Of a stretch of DNA of 5,079 nt, positions 1 to 5,030 are shown one piece after another. Numbering within the stretch: position 1 is the stretch's first letter; the number at the start of each line of letters is the position of its first letter. Made by a program: the position numbers and the translations under genes. The stretch spans positions 1-5,079 of the forward strand of contig USEK01000111.1 in assembly GCA_900553705.1 (NCBI GenBank), written 5' to 3'. Under the pieces are notes generated by a model. It saw only the letters and a program-made list of their open reading frames with translations, was not told the origin of the DNA and did no database searches. Origin of the DNA: an uncultured Collinsella sp. (GTDB taxonomy: Bacteria > Actinomycetota > Coriobacteriia > Coriobacteriales > Coriobacteriaceae).

Positions 1-489
1 GTGTGTGGCTGGCAGCACTGCATGACGGTACCGCGTGAGCTTACAGCCGGTGACGGCGGCGTGGTACTGCAGCAGCCGGCGCGCGAGATCGAGCGCCATT
101 ATGCCTCGGTGCGTGTGGGGGAGGGCTCGTTGGAGGTTGCCGGCGATACCTGCTTTGACGTTGTTGTTGACGGTGTCGATGGCGCGTTTACTGCGACCGT
201 TGATGACGAGCTGAAGCTGGAGTTTGTGCCCGCCGAGGGCGAACTGCCCTCGCGCTTTGAGATGCGATTTACCGATGAGGGTCGCGCTTCTGCCGGCTGC
301 GGTCGTACCGTGCGTTGGGAGCCCGTCGACGAGGTTCGTAACGTGCGCATTGTCGGCGATGTCTCGTCGGTCGAGGTGTTTGTGAATGATGGCTCGCTCG
401 TGTTTTCGACGCGCATCTATCCCGAGGCCTATGGCGTGACCGTTGATGCTCCGGGCACGAGCGTGAACTATCACACGCTCAACATCTAA
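1..489 (+). CDS. GH32 beta-fructosidase (sucrose-6-phosphate hydrolase-like), C-terminal part
   Basis: The reading frame is open from the first base and ends with TAA at 487-489, so the gene starts outside the window; the GTG at base 1 is not a credible start. The first residues (CGWQHCMTVPREL, about 2-14) match the conserved block at the end of the GH32 catalytic beta-propeller. The rest is the GH32 C-terminal beta-sandwich, marked by SSVEVFVNDG at 122-131 followed by a TRIYP segment. Family members hydrolyse terminal beta-fructosides; forms with this block are mostly cytoplasmic sucrose-6-phosphate hydrolases (ScrB/SacA) that act after PTS uptake of sucrose. The nucleophile and acid/base residues lie upstream and cannot be checked, so levanase or fructanase specificity is not excluded. 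About 160 of roughly 450-500 residues are present. No membrane segment is visible. A strong terminator 39 bases after the stop suggests this is the last gene of its transcript. Family call is secure; exact substrate is inferred. Confidence 0.88.
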   Translation: MCGWQHCMTVPRELTAGDGGVVLQQPAREIERHYASVRVGEGSLEVAGDTCFDVVVDGVDGAFTATVDDELKLEFVPAEGELPSRFEMRFTDEGRASAGCGRTVRWEPVDEVRNVRIVGDVSSVEVFVNDGSLVFSTRIYPEAYGVTVDAPGTSVNYHTLNI

Positions 490-511
490 GCGATTCGTCG
501 CATATCGGCGC

Positions 512-517
512 TATACT
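512..517 (+). promoter_or_regulatory. Candidate -10 element (TATACT) upstream of the PLP-fold gene
   Basis: TATACT matches the sigma-70 -10 consensus at five of six positions, but I see no good -35 at 16-18 bp and no TG extension. If used, transcription would start near 524, immediately before the terminator hairpin at 528-558. That hairpin would then be the leader of the downstream gene. Weak evidence on its own. Confidence 0.3.
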
Positions 518-527
518 GCAGCCGTTG

Positions 528-568
528 CCCACGATGCGGGGAACACCCGCATCGTGGGTTTTTGTTTT
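528..568 (+). terminator. Strong intrinsic terminator after the GH32 gene
   Basis: A perfect 13-bp GC-rich stem (528-540 pairs with 546-558) closes a 5-base GAACA loop and is followed directly by TTTTTGTTTT (559-568). This is a textbook rho-independent terminator for the GH32 gene. Only 16 bases separate the end of its T-tract from the next start codon, so the downstream gene either depends on readthrough or uses the hairpin as an attenuator. Confidence 0.93.
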
Positions 569-584
569 GAAGGGACGGTGCCGT

Positions 585-1589
585 ATGGGCGTACAGCAGC
601 TAGAAGAGGCCTGGGCTTTGAGGGCCGGCGCGCGTGAGGCGCGTCTTGTTGCGGCCCCGCATGTGCCGGCAGCGCTGTCGCAGCTGGGGATTGTGCGTCC
701 CGGTGACCGCCTGGTGGCCTTTGCGGATGACTTTACCGAAGCCTTTGCCCGCGGCTTTGATGGCTGCGATGTTGTGCTGGTGGGGGATTCGTGCGCCGAG
801 GTATTTGTTGCCGCGTCCGAGGGCTTTGATGCCTCGCTTGATGCCGAGGGGCCGCACCTGTGGTGGTTCGTCAACTCCATCGGCGGGTTTGGACTGCGCG
901 TGCCCGATCTGCGTACGCTGGGTCGAGCGGCTCGCGAGGCCCATGCGCTGCTGGTTGTGGACAACACCGTGGCGTCGGCTTTTGGCTGCGATCCGTTGCG
1001 CTTGGGTGCCGTGCTGTCGCTCGAAGCGCTCGACCGTGTGTGCGCCGGTAACGCTTCACGCAAGTTGGTTGCCGTATCGGTCGCGCGCTCGCAGCTCAAG
1101 CGCCATCGTGTGGATGCCGCGGCTGAGTGCGTGCATGTCCTGTTTGAGGGCTGTGGCTTGGGCAAGCTTGATTTGCCTACTGACGAGGCTGGTGTGCTGG
1201 AGCGCGGGCTGGACTCGCTCGATACCCGCATGCAGGCACACTTCGACCGCGCCCGTGCGCTGGCCGAGTATCTGGCCGCCAACGAGATGGTGCGCAACTT
1301 GCGCTATCCCGGGCTGAGTTCGCATCCCGACCATGCGGTTGCAACGGGAATCCTCGAGCACGGCTTTGGCCCGGCAGCTGAGTTTGATCTTACCGAGCGC
1401 AGTGCGGGCGATCTCTTTGATGCTTTGCCGGGGGAGTTCCACACATCGCCGGCCGGCGGCGCAACGACGCGCCTTTCGGCCCCACGCGGCAAGCAGGGGA
1501 GCACCGTCCGCCTCTTCGCCGGCACCGACGACCCCCTGGTCGTAGCGTCCGCCCTAGACAACGCCCTTCGTAAATTAGCTACTTTTTAA
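585..1589 (+). CDS. Divergent Cys/Met-metabolism PLP-fold protein lacking the catalytic lysine
   Basis: The ATG at 585 is preceded by GAAGGGA at 569-575, a suitable ribosome binding site. An in-frame ATG at 525 lies at the terminator and is rejected. The 334-residue product aligns with the cystathionine gamma-synthase/lyase family (normally about 380-400 residues), mostly without gaps: PGD at 39-41, VVDNT at 124-128, RGLDSLDTRM at 207-216, YPGLSSHPDH at 241-250 and RLFAGTDDP at 309-317. Asp126 (PLP pyridine contact) and Arg309 (substrate carboxylate contact) are kept. Exactly 25 residues after Asp126, where the family has the Schiff-base lysine, there is Arg151 (ALDR instead of SATK). The SPSNP loop reads SIGGF (98-102), the SSGM phosphate-binding turn reads AAPH (23-26), and the stacking tyrosine is Phe50. 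The N-terminal arm with the Tyr-x-Arg of the partner subunit is missing. The frame is intact, so this looks like a conserved pseudoenzyme rather than a decaying gene. Function unknown; no membrane or signal sequence is seen. Its end overlaps the convergent gene by 11 bp. Confidence 0.82.
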   Translation: MGVQQLEEAWALRAGAREARLVAAPHVPAALSQLGIVRPGDRLVAFADDFTEAFARGFDGCDVVLVGDSCAEVFVAASEGFDASLDAEGPHLWWFVNSIGGFGLRVPDLRTLGRAAREAHALLVVDNTVASAFGCDPLRLGAVLSLEALDRVCAGNASRKLVAVSVARSQLKRHRVDAAAECVHVLFEGCGLGKLDLPTDEAGVLERGLDSLDTRMQAHFDRARALAEYLAANEMVRNLRYPGLSSHPDHAVATGILEHGFGPAAEFDLTERSAGDLFDALPGEFHTSPAGGATTRLSAPRGKQGSTVRLFAGTDDPLVVASALDNALRKLATF

Positions 1590-1923
1590 TACTTGCGATG
1601 AGGTCGTTTGCTTTGGTGGCAATGACCTTGTTTATGTCGGCCTGCAGCTCCTCGTAGACTGCTATGGCTCGCTCTCCGGCGGGGGTGAGGGTGGATCCGC
1701 GGGCGCCGTCGCGCTCGATGAGCTTGCAGCCCAGCTGCCCTTCCGCCTCGTTCACAATGCGCCAGGCTTTGGAGTATGCCATGCCCATGCTCTTGGCGGC
1801 ACGGTTGAGCGAGTGCTCTCGGGCGATACCCTGCAGCAGCAAGACACAGCCGTGGCCGAAGACGCCCGGCAAATCCTTGTCGCACGCTTGAATGACCAAC
1901 TTTGCCGTCGTCTTGTACTCCAT
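1579..1923 (-). CDS. Small ModE/LysR-like winged helix-turn-helix protein
   Basis: The product is 114 residues from the ATG at 1923. A GTG at 1932 would add three residues, but GGGGAG on the coding strand (about 1935-1940) is too close to it and sits 11 bases before the ATG, so the ATG is preferred without certainty. Residues about 28-90 resemble the ModE N-terminal domain and LysR DNA-binding domain: SLNRAAKSMGMAYSKAWRIV (38-57) is the helix-turn-helix, followed by a wing with a basic, Gly-containing turn (RDGARGS, 71-77) and the typical LTPAG (79-83). The tail (about 85-114) is helical and could dimerise. There is no molybdate-binding TOBE/MOP domain and no LysR effector domain, so whatever it senses is not visible. 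It is likely a cytoplasmic DNA-binding regulator. It is divergent from guaB and ends inside the tail of the convergent PLP-fold gene. Its targets, perhaps the shared control region, are unknown. Confidence 0.85.
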   Translation of the reverse strand: MEYKTTAKLVIQACDKDLPGVFGHGCVLLLQGIAREHSLNRAAKSMGMAYSKAWRIVNEAEGQLGCKLIERDGARGSTLTPAGERAIAVYEELQADINKVIATKANDLIASIKK

Positions 1924-1946
1924 ACGCTCCACGTCTCCCCGCTAAA

Positions 1947-1965
1947 GTGTTTGCTGGGCAAACGC
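1947..1965. promoter_or_regulatory. Inverted repeat upstream of the winged-helix gene (possible operator)
   Basis: GTTTGC-TGG-GCAAAC (1949-1963) is a perfect 6-bp inverted repeat, lengthened by one wobble and one regular pair in RNA. It lies 24-42 bases upstream of the winged-helix start. A small dimeric helix-turn-helix protein could bind such a site to control itself, but this rests on position and symmetry only. Confidence 0.3.
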
Positions 1966-1993
1966 AAAGCCTGCGTCAAACCCTCGTGTGCTC

Positions 1994-2021
1994 TTCTTAA
2001 ATCATGCATTGTAGCAGTCAA
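1994..2021 (-). promoter_or_regulatory. Candidate minus-strand promoter for the winged-helix gene
   Basis: On the minus strand TTGACT (2021-2016) is followed after 16 bases by TAAGAA (1999-1994). The -35 matches consensus at five of six positions and the -10 at four. It would start transcription near 1987 and overlaps the candidate guaB promoter on the other strand, so the two divergent genes may compete or share a regulator. Confidence 0.35.
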
Positions 2022-2037
2022 AGTGCGTTAAGATACT
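2009..2037 (+). promoter_or_regulatory. Candidate promoter for guaB
   Basis: TTGTAG (2009-2014) and GATACT (2032-2037) are separated by 17 bases. The -10 is fair and the -35 weak. Transcription would begin near 2044, leaving a leader of about 73 bases that contains the palindrome and hairpin described next. Confidence 0.35.
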
Positions 2038-2046
2038 TCCCCAGTA

Positions 2047-2093
2047 TTGGGCGCCCAAGGTTGGGCTGGGTCCTACGAGGCCTGCAGCCGACC
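2047..2093 (+). promoter_or_regulatory. Structured guaB leader: 12-bp palindrome plus overlapping hairpin
   Basis: TTGGGCGCCCAA (2047-2058) is a perfect palindrome. Next to it, 2059-2070 can pair with 2081-2093 (GGTTGGGCTG against CAGCCGACC, with one bulge and one G-U pair), and CCT/AGG closes the top at 2072-2074/2078-2080. CCCAA at 2054-2058 could pair either with the TTGGG before it or with the one after it (2061-2065), so alternative folds are possible. This could be an operator just after the transcription start or a regulatory leader RNA. No known riboswitch consensus is recognised. Confidence 0.4.
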
Positions 2094-2116
2094 GGTCGCA
2101 TGGAAAAAGGAGAAAC

Positions 2117-3628
2117 ATGGCTACGTTCTTTCCCGGTGAGTCCCACACGTTTTCGGAGTATCTGCTGGTCCCTGGTTACTCGTCCTCGCAGTGCATCCCC
2201 AACAACGTCTCTCTTAAGACGCCGCTGACCCGCTTTAAGCGCGGTGAGAAGCCGGCAATCACCCTGAACATCCCCATGGTTTCCGCCATCATGCAGTCCG
2301 TCTCGGGCGTCGACATGGGTGTCGCGCTCGCTACCGAGGGTGGCCTGTCCTTCATTTACGGTTCCCAGAGCGCCGAGTCCGAGGCCGCCATGGTCAAGGC
2401 CGTCAAGGATCACAAGGCCGGCTTCGTTCAGTCCGATTCCACGCTGACCCCCGACATGACCATGGAGCAGGTTATCGAGCTCAAGGAGAAGACCGGCCAC
2501 TCCACCATGCCGGTCACCGACGACGGCACTCCCAAGGGTAAGCTCCTGGGCATCGTCACCAGCCGTGACTATCGCCCCAGTCGCGATGACCACCAGACGA
2601 AGGTCTCCGAGTTCATGACCCCGCGTGAGCAGCTCATCGTGGGCGACAAGAACATCAGCCTCAAGGTTGCCAACGACGTCATCTGGGACAACAAGCTCAA
2701 CGCCCTGCCCATCGTCGACGACAACGATCACCTCATGGGCATCGTCTTCCGCAAGGACTACGACAGCCACAAGACCAACCCCAACGAGCTGCTCGACGGC
2801 GACAAGCGCTACATGGTCGGCGCCGGTATCAACACCCGCGACTATGCCGAGCGCGTGCCGCTGCTCATCGAGGCCGGCGCCGATGTCCTGTGCATCGACT
2901 CTTCCGAGGGCTTCAGCGAGTGGCAGAAGCGCACCATCGAGTGGATTCGCGCCAACTACGGCGAGGACGTCAAGGTCGGTGCCGGTAACGTCGTCGACGC
3001 CGAGGGCTTCCGCTTCCTGGCTGACTGTGGTGCCGATTTCATCAAGGTCGGTATCGGCGGCGGTTCCATTTGCATTACCCGTGAGACCAAGGGTATCGGC
3101 CGTGGCCAGGCCACTGCGTTGATCGACGTCTGCCGCGCTCGCGACGAGTACTACGAGGAGACCGGCGTCTACGTGCCCGTGTGCTCCGACGGCGGTATCG
3201 TCTACGACTACCACATGACGCTCGCCCTTGCCATGGGTGCCGACTTTATGATGCTGGGCCGCTACTTCGCCCGCTTTGACGAGAGCCCGACCGAGCGCGT
3301 CAACGTGAACGGTCAGTACATGAAGGAGTACTGGGGCGAGGGTTCTGCGCGTGCTCGCAACTGGCAGCGCTACGACTTGGGCGGCGCCGCGAAGCTCAGC
3401 TTCGTCGAGGGCGTCGACTCCTACGTTCCCTACGCCGGTTCTCTCAAGGACGGCGTGGGCGGCACGCTCTACAAGGTTAAGTCCACGATGTGCAACTGCG
3501 GCGCCCTCTCGATCCCCGAGCTCCAGGAAAAGGCACGCCTAACGTTGGTCAGCTCCACCTCCATCGTCGAAGGCGGCGCCCACGACGTTGTCGTCAAGGA
3601 CTCCCAGCAAAGCGTCAGCTACCGCTAA
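2117..3628 (+). CDS. guaB: IMP dehydrogenase, Tritrichomonas foetus-type
   Basis: The enzyme oxidises IMP to XMP with NAD+, the committed step of guanine nucleotide synthesis, as a cytoplasmic tetramer. The 503-residue product starts at ATG 2117 with AAGGAG 4 bases upstream. The catalytic (beta/alpha)8 barrel (about 1-100 and 225-503) is interrupted by a CBS-pair region (about 105-220). The active-site loop reads GGGSICITRE (314-323) with catalytic Cys319; Asp261 and Asp358 (SDGG) are the expected NAD and IMP contacts; Arg418-Tyr419 (NWQRYD) on the mobile flap is the base that activates water. Most bacterial enzymes have GPGSICTTR here; this variant, the flap and the total length are those of the T. 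foetus enzyme as I remember it, with identical numbering at these sites. Lys310 and Glu431 correspond to the residues linked with mycophenolate resistance in that enzyme. Codons are strongly C-ending, as expected of high expression. The gene stands alone, without guaA beside it. Confidence 0.97.
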   Translation: MATFFPGESHTFSEYLLVPGYSSSQCIPNNVSLKTPLTRFKRGEKPAITLNIPMVSAIMQSVSGVDMGVALATEGGLSFIYGSQSAESEAAMVKAVKDHKAGFVQSDSTLTPDMTMEQVIELKEKTGHSTMPVTDDGTPKGKLLGIVTSRDYRPSRDDHQTKVSEFMTPREQLIVGDKNISLKVANDVIWDNKLNALPIVDDNDHLMGIVFRKDYDSHKTNPNELLDGDKRYMVGAGINTRDYAERVPLLIEAGADVLCIDSSEGFSEWQKRTIEWIRANYGEDVKVGAGNVVDAEGFRFLADCGADFIKVGIGGGSICITRETKGIGRGQATALIDVCRARDEYYEETGVYVPVCSDGGIVYDYHMTLALAMGADFMMLGRYFARFDESPTERVNVNGQYMKEYWGEGSARARNWQRYDLGGAAKLSFVEGVDSYVPYAGSLKDGVGGTLYKVKSTMCNCGALSIPELQEKARLTLVSSTSIVEGGAHDVVVKDSQQSVSYR

Positions 3629-3633
3629 GCGGC

Positions 3634-3727
3634 TTTCCCAAGCACCGCATCTTGCCGTTCAAACCGTCGCTCGCGTACCAAAGTACGCGTCGCTTCTCTT
3701 TCACGGCAATCTGCGGCACTTGGAAAA
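3634..3727. repeat. Imperfect 94-bp palindromic element downstream of guaB
   Basis: Five bases after the guaB stop, the two halves of this stretch mirror each other in register around 3679-3682. The centre is a perfect 7-bp stem (CGCGTAC/GTACGCG) with a CAAA loop. Further out TTGCCGT (3652-3658) pairs with ACGGCAA (3703-3709), CCGCA (3645-3649) with TGCGG (3712-3716), and CCAAG (3638-3642) with CTTGG (3719-3723), separated by mismatched patches of equal length. There is no T-tract, so it is not a standard terminator. It may be a REP-like or degraded miniature mobile element, or an mRNA-stabilising 3' structure for guaB. Confidence 0.6.
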
Positions 3728-3787
3728 CCCGACCATGCTTGGGCGGGTGACAATTAGTGGTTGATTCAAAACCACGTTATTTAGATA

Positions 3788-3822
3788 AAGCGAGATGCCC
3801 GCAAGTCGCAGGCATCTCGCTT
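3788..3822 (+). terminator. Hairpin, probable guaB terminator
   Basis: A perfect 12-bp stem (3788-3799 with 3811-3822) encloses 11 bases in which a further GC/GC pairing can form. It is followed by GTCGTATTTG, a poor U-tract, so termination is likely but not textbook. It lies about 160 bases after the guaB stop and directly before the candidate leuS promoter, which fits a boundary between the two transcripts. Confidence 0.5.
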
Positions 3823-3830
3823 GTCGTATT

Positions 3831-3839
3831 TGCTATCAT
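3831..3839 (+). promoter_or_regulatory. Candidate extended -10 promoter of leuS
   Basis: TGCTATCAT fits the extended -10 pattern TGnTATAAT with one mismatch, which can work without a good -35 (none is seen). Transcription would start near 3846, a couple of bases before the base of the long inverted repeat. The leader would then be about 150 bases and almost wholly base-paired. Confidence 0.45.
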
Positions 3840-3856
3840 CAGTCAAGTTAACCTTA

Positions 3857-3975
3857 GGGTCGGTCGGCTTGGCTTTGTTCGCTACAAGTTCCGCACGCAA
3901 AGAAGAGCACTTAATGTGCTCTTCGTCTTGCGCAGGACTGTCCGCAGTAGCGAACAAAGCCAAGCCGACCGACCC
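3857..3975 (+). repeat. Large inverted repeat (29-bp perfect arms) forming the leuS leader stem-loop
   Basis: Bases 3857-3885 are the exact reverse complement of 3947-3975. The 61 bases between fold further: GAAGAGCAC (3902-3910) pairs with GTGCTCTTC (3916-3924) around a TTAAT loop, CGCAA (3896-3900) with TTGCG (3928-3932), and AGT-CC (3887-3892) with GGACT (3935-3939). Below the arms TTAACCTTA (3848-3856) pairs with TAAGATTAA (3980-3988) with one mismatch. The leuS ribosome binding site (3988-3993) abuts the bottom of this stem. There is no T-tract, no T-box consensus and no transposase. Likely either a regulatory leader or RNase III substrate for leuS, or a miniature inverted-repeat element inserted there. 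Confidence 0.85.
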
Positions 3976-3998
3976 CAGCTAAGATTAAAGGAGCTGAT

Positions 3999-5030
3999 AT
4001 GTGCGATTGCACAGATCATAAGGACGAGATCCCTGCCTACGACGCGCAGGCCATCGAGTCCCGGTGGATGAAGGCTTGGGAGGACTCCAACCTCTTTGCC
4101 GTTGACACCGACGACAGCAAGCCCAAGAAGTACGTGCTCGAGATGTTCCCGTATCCGTCGGGCGACCTGCACATGGGCCACGCGCGCAACTACACCATCG
4201 GCGATGCCATGGCCCGCCAGGCCCGCATGCGCGGTTACGACGTGCTGCACCCCATCGGCTTTGACGCCTTTGGCCTGCCTGCCGAGAACGCCGCCATCAA
4301 GCACAATACGCAGGCTGCTGCCTGGACGTATAAGAACATGGACCAGGCGCTCGCCACGATGAAGCGCATGGGCTTCTCCTACGATCTGGATCGCATGGTC
4401 AAGACCTGCAGCCCCGACTACTACCGTTGGGGTCAGTGGATCTTTGAGAAGCTGTGGGAAAAGGGCCTGGTCTACCGCAAGAAGAACCCGGTCAACTGGT
4501 GTCCCACCTGCAAGACCGTTCTGGCCAACGAGCAGGTCACCGAGGGTAAGTGCTGGCGCTGCGGCACCGAGCCCGAGAAGCGCGACCTTGAGCAGTGGTA
4601 CTTCAAGATCACCGAGTACTCCCAGGAGCTGCTCGACGACCTGGAGAAGCTCCCCGGCTGGCCCGAGCGCGTCAAGCAGATGCAGGCCAACTGGATCGGT
4701 CGCTCCGAGGGCGCCGAGGTCGACTTTACCCTGTGCGACCGGGACGGCGAGCCCATCGAGGGCGACGAGGGCAAGATCACCGTCTTCACCACGCGTGCCG
4801 ATACGCTCTTTGGCGTCTCCTTCTTTGTCCTGGCTCCCGAGTACGCCGGCCTACACGAGCTCGTCGAGGGCACGGAGTACGAGGAGGCCGTCACCAAGAT
4901 CGTCGAGGACTCCAAGCTTATTTCTGCCGTCGAGCGTGCCCAGGGCACCCTCGAGAAGCACGGTGCCTTTACCGGCCGCTACGTGGTGAACCCGGTCAAC
5001 GGCGAGAAGGTCCCCGTGTGGGTTGCCGAC
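3999..5030 (+). CDS. leuS: Leucyl-tRNA synthetase, N-terminal part (cut by contig end)
   Basis: This class I synthetase charges tRNA-Leu with leucine in the cytoplasm. AAGGAG at 3988-3993 lies 5 bases before ATG 3999. The 344 genuine codons cover about 40% of a usual 800-870 residue LeuS. Visible parts are the Rossmann nucleotide-binding start with PYPSGDLHMGH (HIGH motif at 58-61) and GFDAFGLPAENAAI (87-100); the zinc-binding module CPTC (168-171) with CWRC (185-188); and the beginning of the CP1 editing domain with the threonine-rich motif TTRADTLFG (264-272), which hydrolyses mischarged tRNA. The KMSKS loop, the rest of CP1 and the anticodon-binding domain are beyond the window. The frame stays open to base 5079, but the last 16 codons are adapter and must not be read as protein. 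The N-terminus has a short Cys-rich lead (MCDCTDH) before the usual start of homology near residue 13. Codons are strongly C-ending, like guaB. Confidence 0.97.

Noticed and set aside
525..584. Upstream in-frame ATG that would add 20 residues to the PLP-fold protein
   Set aside because: This segment is the terminator hairpin and T-tract, has no ribosome binding site, and the added residues resemble no family member. ATG 585 has a GAAGGGA site.
2018..3214. Open reading frame of 398 codons on the minus strand opposite guaB
   Set aside because: It mirrors a C-ending-codon gene, its product is a low-complexity run of Val/Asp/Gly/Leu with no family resemblance, and the plus-strand frame is unmistakable IMPDH.
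3629..3998. Leucine T-box or leader-peptide attenuator before leuS
   Set aside because: No T-box sequence (TGGNACCGCG-like) and no short ORF rich in leucine codons with a ribosome binding site is visible; the only small ORF (3735-3764) has neither feature.
3882..4304. Minus-strand ORF spanning the leuS leader and start
   Set aside because: It runs through the hairpin and over the conserved HIGH region of leuS, has no ribosome binding site and no recognisable product.
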